Counted from the stretch's first letter, positions 1-13,400 are shown. The stretch is DNA of 64,000 nucleotides from Trema orientale (GCA_002914845.1 JXTC01000008.1:466891-530890); one strand, 5' to 3'. A program made the numbers and translations. Notes: generated by a model not told the origin, from the sequence alone.

Positions 1-947
1 AACACCCTAATAAAATAATTAAATAGCTAAATATCTACTTTCTATATTTACGCCTAACATAAGTACGGAAAGTAGACGTATGATCTCCATCATTTGGACT
101 CCAACTTAGTCCCCTTTCTCGGTCTCCATACCACAAGAAAAGAATTCCTAGATACCGATAACAATCAATAAACATGCTAATTTACACTGAAACGGGAAGC
201 CTTTAAATTCAGAACTTTTTTCCATCAAATGCCTGATCTAACATTAGTAGCAACCTCATTTAAATTGATGTAAAATGATGGTAGAATGAACTTCCATAGA
301 CCTTGGAGCAGCTGGTCCATAGGGATTCCCGATTATTACCTATGCATTTTGAGCATGCCTTCAGCCATAATGCTCCACAACCATCATAAACTAGTCCACA
401 TATATAGGATATAACCTAATCTTATTGGTTTTCAAAACATGCAGTCATTAGAGAAGAATTTGACAGTTCTTCTATTTAGTGAAATAACCCCTTAATTGAT
501 ATTGCATGCTTGTGCTTCTTAACATTGACCATCAAAACCAGGCCTAAAATTCTAGTTAAAAGAAGAAATTCAATGCTCTCAATTTCCGTTAAGCCATTCC
601 AATACTCAAAAATTACCTTGTAATTGCTTCAAAATTATCAAAACCACATTATTCTTCCAAAACCAAAAGGTGGTTATTTCACATTTCTGATAGCAAGAGA
701 TGCATGAAGTACGTTTTCTTATCAAAAGTAGTCCAAAAAGATACTACTAAGTTTAACTGTGAAGTTGAGACATAGCAAAATTCCAGAATTTCAAACTAGA
801 CTCCAAGAAACGAGCAATCCCATTTCTCAGAACAAGGTTAACAGATATTATCAACTATTTACTAGAGCAGTAAATCTCACTCACAATTTTTAGCAGATAA
901 GTATATAAGTGAAAGAAATAAGTCAGATAAAAAATAATAATTTTGAC
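1..947 (-). other. Presumed intron 2 of the ML-domain gene; no exon recognised
   Basis: Exon 2 of the minus-strand ML-domain gene ends at 948 with a good GT donor (positions 947-946). I looked for the next exon, which should carry the second half of the ML fold, and found no convincing reading frame before the window edge. The stretch is AT-rich with scattered stops in all frames, so it is best read as intron continuing off the left end. Confidence 0.5.
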
Positions 948-1167
948 CTGTTGAAGCTGAGATTTTGAAGGTGGCCGGCTTGCGAATTACCACAGGATCA
1001 GGGGAAATCTTTACTCCATGGACCTTCACAGCATAGTCCCTTATATCTGCAAATTTAAATTGCAAAAAACCCAAAAAGGGAAATTGAAGAAGAAACCATA
1101 TAACTGATTATATGATACAGAGACAAAATTTTCTAATTTATAACCCTAACTCAACACACAATCTTCA

Positions 1168-1230
<63 letters not shown>

Positions 1231-1445
1231 CAAAAAATAGAGATGAACAGGATCCCTAACTCAAGACACAATCTTCAATATAATATATATATATATATAT
1301 AATATCAAAAATTACAAATAATAGAGATGAATAACAAACCGCAGTATTTGAAATTGGCAGATTGAGTGGAATAAAGGAGCAGTAAAAGAGAGTAGCAGAG
1401 CAAAATAGGAGTGAGCTTCTTCGACCCAACCACTGAACCCATCAT
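948..1445 (-). CDS. ML-domain (MD-2-related lipid-recognition) protein, 5' exons only
   Basis: Two coding exons are visible on the minus strand: 1340-1445 (start ATG 1443-1445, with a second in-frame ATG directly after it) and 948-1046. The junction TGC-G / AT-ATA keeps frame and gives 68 codons. Exon 1 encodes a secretory signal peptide with a leucine-rich core (residues about 12-25), followed by mature sequence with a first cysteine at residue 35. Exon 2 carries the block VKVHGVKISPDPVV and KPATFKISAST, typical of plant ML-domain proteins annotated as phosphatidylglycerol/phosphatidylinositol transfer proteins. These are small secreted or vacuolar lipid binders; that role is known for the family, not shown here. 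The C-terminal half lies beyond the window. Intron 1 (1047-1339) holds a duplicated AT microsatellite. The family call is firm; the exact orthologue is not determined. Confidence 0.8.
1146..1334. repeat. Duplicated unit containing (AT)n microsatellites inside intron 1
   Basis: A unit made of a short unique leader (CTAACTCAACACACAATC), an (AT)n tract, and a trailer ending in ATAGAGATGAA occurs twice, at about 1146-1248 and 1256-1334. The AT tract is about 55 bp in the first copy and about 20 bp in the second. The second copy ends a few bases inside the intron, next to the splice donor of exon 1 of the ML-domain gene. Confidence 0.85.
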
Positions 1446-4146
1446 ATCTTTCCACTCTCACTGTCTCCCTGTCTCACTCTCCCACCAAATAGAAATATTA
1501 AGGAACAACCTCTAATTCCAAAGATCCATATCCAATTTTTATCTATATTTTAAATTTTAGAGGTTAAAGTGACTAATGACGGGTGTAGAGAGTCGGAATA
1601 ATAAAGGAACTCATTTACTAGTCTACTAGTAATAAAAAATGAAATAAATTTTTTTGGCTTTTCTATAAATTGGCTAATTATATCTTGTTTGGTTAGTTGT
1701 ACGTATTAAAGGAAAATACAACATATTACAATATGAAACATGATGACTATTGACTAGTATGACAAGTTTGTCTTCTCGTCAAGTCAATATTTGTCAAGTA
1801 AATAAGAATTTATGATTCTTGTGTAATATATATGTGACGAGTGAATACGTATAACGCCCCTTCCGTATGAAAAAGATCAAGTGACTATGCTTGAAACTGT
1901 TTTGACCCTTGAAATAAACAATTGTCACGTCTTGTCCATTCAGAGGGCTTTGCCACAAGACTGTCCTGCTCAAAAGACGAGGGATAAGTTAATAAAGGGA
2001 TAAAATAGTAATTTCACATACACTATAAAAAATGTGTGTACATACAAAATATTAAAAAAAGGAGTGACATTTACGATAATGATTTACTTCATGTGAGAAA
2101 AGCATGTATCAACCAATAATATAGTAGTAACTCTATCAACCCCACTCTTTCCCTAGAGAACTCTCTTGTTGTTTCTAGCACCTCTTCTTACCTACTGATT
2201 TTCAATCATTAAGGTTATGTTTGAAACCCAGATTTTTTAGGAAAAAAAAATTATAAAAAAAAAAAGTCACTAAAAAAAAAGAAAAATATTTTTCTCAAAG
2301 TTTATAGAGTTTTTTTTTTCTTTTTTTTTTTATATTTTTTATTATACTAATTAATGTCTCAAAGTTTTATATACTAAAAATTGACATCAAATCAAGTTCT
2401 CGCTTTTATTGGAAAATTTTTTTATCATTTTTTCTTTTAATCCAAACAAGAGAAAATAGAATATTTTCAAATTTTTTTTCTTTTCTTCCAAAAATTCAAA
2501 TTTCAAACGGACCCTAAGTCTCCTTCTTTGTAGAACTTTTCTTTTTATTTTTTTTTATTTCAATAATCCTAATGTTTTTCAAGGTAAATATTCTCATAAA
2601 TCTAAATCTATTGAAATTTTTTCTTATCTAATTATAGATTTGTGACTTTTATTTTATGATTTTGTATTTTTCTTCTACATTTAAAGTTTGTCCGATTTAG
2701 ACATCAAAGAATTATTTATCCTGTCAAATCGATTTCTATGGGGAAAAAAAAAAAAGTCACTCCATCAATTGAAAGAGTGGTAGAAGGAGATTCAAAGAGC
2801 TGAAAAGATATCTCTTATAATGTTCTTATTATCTTTCTTGTATAATAATATTATGCACATTTTTTATATATCTTGTACATATTTTTACTCCATGGTCTCA
2901 TTAGATCAAAATAGGTTTGAGAATTCGGTATTGTTATAACCTTTATGAAATTCGATATTTGTACTGGATTTGCTATTGTACTTTTTATTTGGTTGAATAA
3001 AATTATTCTGTACTAAAATTCCCCAATAATAATAATAATAAAGATAGAGGAAAAAAATTTATCAATGAATGGTTAAAGCTCGACAAAATTATTGATCTTT
3101 GGAATTAATTTTGCCCCATTCAGATATTTAATTTAATGCAAGAAGGTAGTGGGGCAAGTATTCTAGGACATAACAGTTGCTGGATGGCTCTACCAAAACA
3201 CGTTTTAAGCTGACTCTGTTAAGCAGTAAGCAATTACCTAGCTAGATCTTAAACAATGTGGATAAGAAAAATGCCCCAAAAAAAAAACAAAAAACAAAAA
3301 GGTGTTTAACATCACATACTACTAGAGTTAGGCCTCTCGTGTGAAACTTTTACATTGTGGTAATGGTGCTTAGCAACGTACAGTAAAAATCCAGATAAAT
3401 TATACGCGAAAATCAATAGTCACAGTAAAATAATAATTTTTGTCGGTCCCGATTTAGGCTAATAGGCTAAATTAATTAATTCGATAAATTTATAAGATAA
3501 TACATGAAAATAAAACCCTCAGAGGTTTCTGTATGTCCCATTAATAATAAAAATTAATAACTTATTAATATTAAATACTTATTACATGGACGAGAATGTC
3601 ATGTCACATTTTCTATAGCTTTTGTTAGCCCTAATTATATACTGTAGGGTTTTATTTAGTTATATGTTCACAAGCAAATTAATTATAAATACATTGGAAC
3701 TATGTTGATAATTAAGTACATTCATAATTACATTAGGCATTAAGTAAGTACATACAATGAATCTTAGTTACTGTAGAGTTTTATTTGATTAAATGTATAT
3801 AAGCAAATTAACTATAGGTATGTATATTGGATCTATGTTAATAAGTAAATACATTCATGACTCTACTAGGTTACGTACACATAATGAATTTTAGTTATTT
3901 AAATAAGTACACTAAATTACAAGTATGATTAAATAAGAAAATTAGGAGGGGGGGGGCGGGGGAAGAGATGTTTTGATAAATAATTTATTATTAATTAATT
4001 AATAAATTAACAAAATAGATTTTTAATACTTAGCTTAATTAATAGATCTATTTAGTCCCAAGGCTATTAATTTATAGGGTTTTATTGTATATAATTGCTA
4101 AATAGCGTTGCTCATATGAATTTGCTAGAGACTCCACTTACTATCC
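1446..4146. other. Intergenic, AT-rich, no gene recognised
   Basis: This is the upstream side of the ML-domain gene. It contains poly-A/poly-T runs, a short (AAT)n tract near 3025 and a G run near 3946, plus the small foldback element listed separately. I see no exon-like frame. Confidence 0.5.
2209..2517. mobile_element. Possible small MITE with imperfect inverted ends
   Basis: The left end (TTAAGGTTATGTTTGAAA) and the reverse complement of the right end (TTAGGGTCCGTTTGAAA) agree closely. Between them lies about 280 bp of A/T-rich, poly-A/poly-T sequence. The GGTCCGTTTG-like terminus resembles many plant hAT-type MITEs. No clear target duplication was found, so the class is a guess. Confidence 0.4.
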
Positions 4147-4274
4147 GACTTTTATGTGGAGGTGAGTTATTTTCATTCAATAGGAAAATGGTATTATATC
4201 CGAACGTATTGACTTTTATGTGGAGGTGAGTTATTTTCATTCAATAGGAAAATGGTATTATATCCGAACGTATT
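4147..4274. repeat. Perfect 64 bp tandem duplication
   Basis: Two identical 64 bp copies, 4147-4210 and 4211-4274, each start GACTTTTATGTGGAGGTGAG and end CCGAACGTATT. Identity is complete by eye, so the event is recent or an assembly artefact. No gene is affected. Confidence 0.95.
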
Positions 4275-6797
4275 AACTTTGTCAAATATCAGATATATTA
4301 ATCCTTAATTAAACTATATTACAATATATTATTAGGCAACAAAACATTGTTCTTTGGTAAAACATATACTTAATTTAAGAAAATGGTGGAAAAATAGACT
4401 TTCGTATAAACTTTTGAACAATATTTCTCTAGTGAAGGTGTATTTACAAAAAGTATAAGCCAAAAGAAGTCCTCAAGACTCATGAGTCTAGTATACTAAA
4501 TACAATAATTGTTACATAACATCAAAATATCAAAATATAATAACCATGCCCATAATTTAGTTTGTTTATATCTGTACAATCATAGCAATTAGAAGGCGTT
4601 TCACTCAACCAGCTATTAGACACAGCTAATATTTTCTCATCTGCATTATAAAAACTAAAATTAGGTAAGGTATAATAAGTGAAGATCATGTGTGCATTTG
4701 AATTTCATTTATGTCTCTTAATTCTTTTTTTCTTTCTTTATTCTCTCACTTTCTCTCTACTCGTTCTCTCTTAAATTTTTTAATTCTCTTCTATTTTTCC
4801 TTTTGGGCCTATTTGGTATATCCAAATAAGCTCTTCATTGTCCTCATTATTTTTTTTTCTTAATTTTTTATTTCTTTAATTTTCTCTCTATCCGTTCTCT
4901 CTTAAATTTTTTGATCTTCTTTTGTTTTGTCTTATATTCTCCCCATTATCTTTCTCTTAATTTTTTATTTCCTCATTCTTTTTTATATTGTTATAGGTTT
5001 ATAAGCATGAGGCCAAGTAGGGGCTTGTGGGGGCTGAAGCCCCCAGTGAAAGTTAGAGAAAAAAATTATATACAACCCAAAAAAAAAAAAAAAAAAAGAA
5101 AAACAAATGTGTGTACAAGTAATATGCTCCCACTAAAGAATTTGCTACCTCCTCAAATACTTATTACTGTATATAAAAGTCCAATAGGTCTAATGGGCCT
5201 AGAAATGATGCCAAATATATGTTGCTAAATATAAAAGTCTAAGAGGTTTAATAGACCTGGATATGATTCCAAAGTATGATAGAACAAAGTGCTATCTTAA
5301 TAGTTTTTTTTTTAATTATTATTGTGCTGATAATTAAAACTTAAAAGAGAGGAGAATGACTTATATAACAAGACTCAAGTTCAGTTCTGAATTGGATTTT
5401 TTTTTCTTTTTGAAAAAAAGAATAAACAAAAATAAAATCTTGTAATTATTTTCTTCTCTAATAAAAGTGAAACCCTTAAATTTCTCTTTCTTCCTTCTTC
5501 TCTACTAAACACCTTCAAGAATCGAATCTCGATCATTCGTCTTCTCCACTAAACTCTTCAAGTCTCAACCCTTCATCTCCATCACTTTTTTTTTTCTCTT
5601 AGATTATTCAAGGTTTTAATATTTAAGGCAAGAAAAATTTTTAAGTAAATTTATCTTTTCTTTTTATAATTTAAACTAGCATGTGATAATTAGAGAAAAA
5701 GACCAAATATATAATGATTTGCCCTTATAATATTCCTTGCTTATAGTTTATATTATTCTATTTCTAAATGTTAGTTGTTGTTCCATGGATTTTGGTCTTA
5801 GAATTTATGGTATTATGTGAGTACTAATATACTATAACCATTTAAATGAAGTTATTTTACAATGTTTTCAAGATATAAAAACCTATAGAGGACAATGTTA
5901 AATTTAATAGCTTTTACTATACATATATATATATTGTTACTATGTAAGCCCCAACAAAAAAAATCCTAGCTTTATCTATGTAGGTTTGCATCTATGTATG
6001 TGTATCAAGATGTTTAAAAAATGATAATAAATTAAAAAACACAAAATAAAAAGATCACTATCTCTTTAGAAATATATTCCCTATGAACCTCTGAACACTA
6101 GAACAATAATAACAACTCGAATTCAAGTCTTTTCAGTTGAAGGAGTGATGTCTTAGGCTATGTTTGATAGAGAGGAAAGAAATTAGGAGCGAAGGAAAAA
6201 TTAAAAGGGAGAGAAAATATATAGGATAGAAAAACAAAGTGTATTTCTTTGTTTGGTATGTAAAGAAAAAGAAAAATAATTTATTCTAAAATAACTATTT
6301 TACTTTCTTTATTAAAATTTTAAAACTAGTATAAAAAAATTATCTTAGTAAATTTACTTTCAAACATTAGTAACTAGTTTTTTCTTCTCCTTTTCTCTCA
6401 TTTTTTGGTGAAAAAAATATTTGTATGAGTTCCACCATTTTTTCCTCCCATTTTCTCTCTCCTTTTCTTTTCCTTTTCCTTTTCTCTCTTACTCCAACTC
6501 AATCTGATAAGATAAAACAGTTTATAAAACATATTTCATATAAAAAATTGATAAGATAAAACAGTTTATAAAACATATTTCATATAAAAAGTTGATAAAA
6601 TAAAACAATTTATCCTATCAATTTTTTACATAAAAATTATTTTCGAATTTGTAAAATAAATTCGAATTCTATACTATACTATACTATAAGCATTTTTTCA
6701 TCATTCTATTTTCCATCCTACCAAACATAATAATTAGCAGAAACCACACGTGATAGCACGGTGGTAGGTGATTAGTTTTCTTTGGAGTAAAAATATA
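4275..6797. other. Intergenic repeat-rich DNA, no gene recognised
   Basis: The region is AT- and CT-rich. A short palindromic GC patch (GGGGGCTGAAGCCCCC) lies near 5027-5045; similar patches occur at the edges of some plant DNA transposons, but nothing more of an element is recognisable. About 6490-6610 holds roughly two and a half copies of a 45-47 bp unit beginning TTGATAAGATAAAACAGT. No coding frame is supported. Confidence 0.45.
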
Positions 6798-6960
6798 GGG
6801 CGCGTCTACAGTAGGGGCGTCCCTGCGTAGGGCCCTGTTTATACACTGTTTGATGGAAATCTGTGTATAAACAGATTCTTCACAGATTTCCGTTATTCCC
6901 CACAAATTTCCATCAAACGATGTATAAACAGTGACCTAGAGGCGCCTTTACTGTAGCCCT
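6798..6960. mobile_element. 163 bp hairpin-forming MITE-like element
   Basis: The left arm (from AGGGCGCGTCTACAGTAGG through CTGTTTATACACTGTTTGA and TGGAAATCTGTG) is matched by the reverse complement of the right arm, which ends TTTACTGTAGCCCT at 6960. The arms are about 65 bp with a small loop near 6880-6895. Its GC content is higher than the flanks. It lies 440 bp upstream of the kinase-like gene start. No transposase is present. It could be a foldback MITE or a hairpin-RNA source; only the structure is seen. Confidence 0.7.
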
Positions 6961-7331
6961 CCCAAAAATATGTTATCCTTAAAATGATCCAAACTCACAT
7001 ATTCTCCGGAAAAAAAGTAAATAAATAATGGAGCAGAATTAGAAACGTCCAACTTCCAAGTTGCAAGGGTCGGGTGTAATTTTGCGCAGCCACCTCTGAC
7101 ACACTATTCAAGAATCATAACTGTATTGTTAAGTTTTTGTTTAACAAACTTGGGGTTGACTACTTTACCCATTTCTCTCTCTTTCTCTCTCTAACAAATT
7201 AACAATCTTGAGAAAGAAGAGAGAGACCCACCAAAAAAGTAAAAAAAAAAAAAATCGGGTGGCAATTCAACATAAATTATGGAAATTAAGGAAAGTTACG
7301 CAGTTTGTTCATCTACAACCATCACTATAAC

Positions 7332-7340
7332 TATAAATAT
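7332..7340 (+). promoter_or_regulatory. Likely TATA box of the kinase-like gene
   Basis: TATAAATAT lies 61 bp before the chosen ATG at 7401, after a CT-rich leader (7170-7200). This gives a short 5' UTR of about 35 nt if transcription begins 30 bp downstream. The call rests on position and sequence only. Confidence 0.45.
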
Positions 7341-7400
7341 AAATGCAACTAAAAACTATAACTACCTCGTCTTCTTGCATCAGTCAATTCCCCAAATGCA

Positions 7401-10400
7401 ATGGACCTTCCGATCCGCAAGTTCAGGCTTCGTCTTCTCTCATGCCTTCACCGATCTCGTCAAGGTATTCCCATATTCACCCACTTTTCCTGCATTCTTT
7501 CTGTCTCTCTCTCTCTCTTTTTTTAATGATATTTGATGGGATTTTGATTTGAATTTGTTGAAATCCGATTCGAATTGTTTTATTGTTTTAGTAGTAATGG
7601 TTTTTTTTTTCAATCCAAATTTGATTGTCAAGTTTGAGATGTCGTAGTCAATTTAGTCGTAATTTGCATAAATTTAAGGTCAAGCATAATTCAGAATTAG
7701 AAATACCCGTAATTTCCGGCTTTTCTCTCTTTTTTTTTTTTTTTTTTCTCAGTCATCTATGTATGGATATTAGAAGAAATTTCAGTAGTGTGTTTTTTGT
7801 CATTGAAAAATGTGATTAATGATGAAATCTAATTCATATAATTCAAGTCATTCTACCAGGTTATGTATATTTTTTTCTTTCCAATTTCTCTCTGAGATTT
7901 GACATGATTCAAATTCAAATATTTCTCTGTTTTTTTTTTTTTTTTGGGGAAAAATTCAAATTCAATTATTCCAATTGGCAACAAGCACACAACAGTCAAC
8001 ATATTAAACAGTATTTGTCATATTTTTATTACTGAGACAAAACGGTAGATAGATTATGAAACATTGTGAGGTTATCTAGGAATGTGATCGTTCAATTTTT
8101 ATTTTTTATTTTTTGGTTTGAAAATCGAAATTAATGGAAAGTTTAGCTATATAGGAATCAGTACACAGCTATACACACACACACATGTATATATATAGCA
8201 CTTTATACACCACAAAGTGCTTTTTAATGAATGTTATATGAGGTTTTGGCTTCAAAACGTGCAAATTTTGGTCTAAGACAGGCAATTGTAGTTGTAGACA
8301 TAGGTAAGGTGGGTGAAGGGTCAGAAGTTTGAATCATCCTCCCATGAGTAATGAAAAAACATTCGGCTTTCATTGGAGTATTCGGTAATCTATTGCCATA
8401 TTTCTTTTTAGAATAAAGCCCCTGATGTAGGATGTATTTCTGTTATAGGTCTATTATTGGCCGAGTAGGTTTTAATCTCTGTTTGAGGATATATTTGTAG
8501 TTCTGTTAGTATAAGAAGTTAGTTAGTTAGTTAGGGTGCTGTTTAACCACTTCTGTCAGTGCCTATAAAGAGGCTGCTCCTTTTGTACACATATCAGATT
8601 TTTGTCCTAAGAGGTTATTCAGCCATGTATATTTAAGAAAAGCTCAAAGAACTAGCCTAAACTTCACCATTTTTATCTCTTAACCTTCTGGCCTCACCAT
8701 GTGATTATTGGAGCAGCTCTTTCTCTGCTTTCATGGCTTCTGGTAACCAAACTGTTTCACCCTCTGTCGTAGAATAGAGGCCCCAAATGGTTGAAGCTTC
8801 CATTCAGACTATGGAAGAGAACTTTAATGGTTTTTCCACCTGTTTGATGGCCTAGAACAAGCAGTTCAAACTGTCGAAGATTGTACCAGGTCTTTCGCTG
8901 CTTTCTGGTAACGAGAAAGTTTCACTGTCTGCCAAAGAGCAGAGGCTTCAAAATGTCGAAGCTTCTGTTTGGACTCTGGAACAGAACTTTAACAGTTCCT
9001 CCACCCATTTTGATGGCATAGAAGAAGCGATTCGGGCAATCAAAAACTCCTTTGCGAATCTGGCTGTGAAGGTTGATCTACTCGGTGATAGACAAAGTTC
9101 AGAGAAACAACTAGTAACAAGAAAAATAAGAGAGTAAAGCTTTATTAATATGAATCTCTGGTTAATTAACCAGAGAGCTACAGAGCTCTATTTATACTAG
9201 TACAGAGTACACAGCTGCTCTCTCAATTAGTTAGAGTTAAGTCCTCAAGATCTGGGACTCGTTACAGAGATTAGTTAGTTATCATCACTAACTAATCACC
9301 TAGTTGCCTAAAACTCCGGCTGACTTGGCAACAACTCAGCATAGCATCAGCTCTCTAGAATCATCAGTTGGTTATTTGGAAGCTTCCTCAACAGTGATGA
9401 ACCAGCACCAAATCAACATCAAGAAACCCCTCAATATCAAGTTCCAGCTGTCACCAGCAACAGTGGCGGTCAATTTCACTGTCTGGAGAATGAAAAAGCT
9501 GCAAGAATGGCTCCACTTCGTCTGCCACCTATGGAAAATTGTCCTGCTGCTGATCATCTACTGCAAGTGTATCACCGATGGCAAGAACCTCCATATGACT
9601 TTCCACTGAGGCCAGGACAGCAGCATTCTGCTGAAAGAAGACTCAAAGAGGATTTACGTGATGGAGAGATTGAATTGTTGGCCGAAAGACAACCTGATTG
9701 TCACTTCCAATACGACCAAGAATGTGTCCAAATGTTCCCAAGAAACAAGCATGAGCCTTATGAATACAAGATGAAGGTAGACCTGCCTAATTTTGATGGT
9801 CACATACATGTAGAGGATTTTCTAGATTGGACACAAGATGTGGAGAGTTTCTTTGATTACATTAATATTCCTGTGGAGAAGAGGGTTAACTTTGTAGCTC
9901 ATAAGTTGAAAGGTGCTGCAGCCACATGGTGGAAACAACTCCAAGAAACTCATTGTCGACAACAGAAGATGCCTATTCATAGTTGGTCTCGGATGAAGAA
10001 GTTGCTGACTAATCAGTTTGTCCCTCCAAATTTTCAGCAAATGCTTTATGAGCAATATCAAAGTTGCCGCCAAGGTTCGAAGACTCTGGTTGATTACACA
10101 GAGGAATTTTACTGGCTTAAAGCTTGCGTGGATCTCAATGAGTCTGAGAATCAGCTAGTCTCAAGGTATATTGGAAGGCTCAAGATGGTTATTCAAGATG
10201 GTTTGGTTTTGCATCGGATTGGGAGTCTTTGGGAGGACATTACTTTGGCATGTAAGGTTGAGAATTAGCTGTCCAGACATGTGAACAGGTCTCATTCCTC
10301 CAAGAAGTCATCTGCTAGTCCAAGTTGTTAGATAGATAGAGTTCTAATTAGTGTAGGATTCTATTTTTTTAACTTTTAGCACCTACATAAGGGTTGCTCC

Positions 10401-13400
10401 TTCTGTGAAGAGATCAATTTTTCCAGTTTAATGAAATTTCTGGCAATAGGTTTTATTCAGTGTTCATCCAAGAAACCTCCAAGAAAGAGCCTAAACTTCA
10501 CCCTTTCTCTCCCCTAACCTTCTGCCCTCCGGCCAGCCCCCTCAAATTGTGTGTTTCATTTGCCAAATAAAGAATATTTCAGTCTCCAATTTGAATCGGG
10601 TATAGAGCCGGGAGATATTCTTGGCAGAGCACACAAAACTAGTTTCTGTTTTCTTTCTGAGATTGTTTAAATGCATCTTAAAAACTAAACACTTTTGAAA
10701 ATAAAAAGTAGCAGTAAATGGGAATTCCATTTGTTCTTTATCTTCATGGTCACGTAGCAGCTAAAGCTTTTGAAAACAAAAAATACCAATACATTGGAGT
10801 TCCATTTGTTTTTTGTTCTTTTTGGTGTGGAGAGCTACATTTAGTTTGATGTTATACACATTATGAACATATATAGACATTCGACTCATTACCAATTGCT
10901 GAAAAAATTCGGATGAATGTCTAAGCTGCAATATAATTTCATGGAGTGCCTTGTCTCAATACCTGTATTTGCTCACTTACGGTGGGTTTACATTGATAAA
11001 TTCTATGCTTGCCCCACTTTTACAATTGCACCAGATATACATGCAGACATCCAGTGTTCTTGAAATCATAACTACGGATTATTTCTCGCTAGTAAATTAT
11101 TTTACTATTTCATTTCATAACTTACTAATCATGTTATGTAGCACAGGAAATTAATTCTACTCTATTTGTTTTTTTCCCTGAATTCAGTTTAAATTAAATT
11201 GTTCTGTTAGAAGTTTATCCTACAAAAATTAATTGTAGACATCTCTCATAAGTTCCCATTTCAGGCCGTGCATCATTTATTAAGCGCTTCTCGTACAAAG
11301 ATATAAAGAAAGCAACAGATGGTTTTCACAGGATTGCTTATAGCAACTCTCATGGAGCTGCATATAAGGCCAAATTTCGAGATGGTGGAATTGCATTGGT
11401 AAAAGAAATTGGAGACATAAATCAAGAAAAAGAAGTGTTCTACAGGGAAGTGCAACTTTTGGGGCGTTTGCATCACCGCCACCTCCTTGCTCTCCGCGGT
11501 TTTTCTACTGGTCATAAGAGGTTTGATGCCTATCTCTTCGCCATATTGCATATGCTAATACTAAACTGTTAAGATTAAGAAGCCATGCCATTTACCAAAA
11601 GGGAGTTGAACTAAACCTCAGTACTCACTCATAAAAATTCCTAAAGAATCAGCTTAATAGCGCATAATTTATCTTGAATTGGATAAGAAGAGGTTTCATA
11701 TAAAAATGGATAGAAATACTTTACCACTTAAGATCGTTGGGGACATTAGACTCTTTTGAAAGACACTTTAGTAAAAGGTCTATCTTTTAATACTCATTGC
11801 ATAATAGTCCTTTTGCATTGTCAAATGTGATGTCGAGAGTGGTCGAGTTATAACTTGAAAAGACTATTTGCAAAGAGATCCTGTTCGGTTGGCCTGATGT
11901 CATTCTTTTAAAAGTTCTTAACATTTATATTTCGAGATTGAGGATGCTTGTGGAATTGGTCAGGTGTCTGGATGAATTGCATCCTCTTGGTGTTTTTTGT
12001 ATTTAAGTTTCTTTACTTATTACAGAATATTGAAAAAAATAAAACTTCTTTTACTATTTGAAAAGTAAAACTGTTTGGATGCATATTTGAAGACTGTTTA
12101 AAGACTTACTATATTTTGTCTGTTATTTCCACCTGATTTATATAAATGACTTATATGTCAGCTTAATGGCTTAATCTTTCTCTCTGTAAATAAAAGGTTG
12201 TTGGATTCTTGCATAATTACGAATTCACAAACGGCGAGTCTTGTAATTACCCTAGAGCTCACCAGACGTGGAACATGATCCTGGACCTCAAAAACCATCA
12301 ACATCCATATATACTCTTTAGGAGAGAAAATAATGTCTGTTTAAACCGTAACTTTTTAGAAGCCTAAACTACCTGCAGAGAAAGTGTTTTTTTCTTATCT
12401 AGTGTATATTCCTAGAACAATTAAAGTAGCATCCCATTCCTTGGATTTATGGAACGTTTAATCCTGGCTCCCACAAAATTTATTTTGCTCTTGCCAGTTC
12501 CTGGTTTAAGATATGTACTTATGGTCATAGAAATGTAATGAATGATAAGTCATTTGATTATCTAATAAGCCGTGGCTTGGGTTTGCATTTTGGTGAATTA
12601 GAGAAACTTGTGAAAGTTATGTTCGTATTTTTTTTTTCAGTAACCCAATATTTGGTTAGATAGTGATAACATCTTTTCTCATATATTGATATGTGGCCTG
12701 AACCATTACGCGAGTTGTGTTTTAGAGCATCTCTCCCAGTGTTGAATGAATTCGGAATCTTACTATCTGCATCTGAATTAGAGATGTAACCCTGGAAGGA
12801 AATTTTTTCCTCCAGCTTACTTTTGGATATTCTTTCAAACTGAGATATTTTCCAAGGATTGACAGCAATGATATAGGTCTTCGAAGTCTAATGTGAATCT
12901 AAGAAATACAATACTCTTTGGTGTCTGTTAAATCACTTCAATAATTTTCTGTTCCTCCTGGCAGATTGCTTGTGTACGATAATGTAGAAAATGGGAGCTT
13001 GAAGGAGCATCTTAATGGTACAAGACTTTCAGCTTGTGTACACGTGTGTTTGTTTACGTGGATACACCAATCCAACTCTTATTGATTGATTTGTTCTTGG
13101 CAGATCCGCTTAGAACTCCCCTGAATTGGAGGACTAGGCTACAAATAGCTATGGGAGTAGTAGCTGCATTGGTACGTTGTATAATCATGCTACCATTTTA
13201 ATCGCAAATTATAACTTAAGTTTTACCATGTACACACATAAATTCTCATGAATTTTGAAAGGGGCTAATACTGACATTCAATAGTAAGAATTTAATTGAA
13301 AAAATTAAAAAAAGGATCAACTAACAGAGAATTCTGTAAATTATGGCGTCTGACTTGAAGCTCCCCCCAATTTTGTAAAGGGGCTGTTATAACGATGTCT

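Larger units (their letters stand above)
8500..10530 (+). mobile_element. Non-autonomous gag-only LTR retroelement (TR-GAG-like) inside intron 1
   Basis: Two diverged direct repeats of about 200 bp bound the element: about 8500-8696 and about 10327-10530. Shared landmarks are GCTCCTT-TGT, TATTCAG, AGCCTAAACTTCACC and TAACCTTCTG. Between them lie only gag sequences: a duplicated and stop-containing 5' part (8732-9050) and a longer gag reading frame (9507-10268). No protease, reverse transcriptase or integrase is seen. The element has the same orientation as the host gene and is removed with intron 1. The outer boundaries are approximate, and no target duplication was identified. Confidence 0.6.

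Noticed and set aside
6684..6905. 73-codon frame over the hairpin
   Set aside because: It is formed by the inverted-repeat element itself.
7279..7536. 85-codon frame at the kinase-like gene start
   Set aside because: It begins in the promoter and runs through the splice donor at 7464. The frame from the ATG at 7401 joins in phase with exon 2, so it is preferred.
8280..8350. Possible polymerase III B box (AGTTTGAATC) suggesting a SINE in kinase intron 1
   Set aside because: Only one weak box with no convincing A box or tail; not enough to call.
9304..9609. 101-codon frame beside the gag frame
   Set aside because: It overlaps the gag region in a different frame and shows no Gag features; the 9507-10268 frame has the domain.
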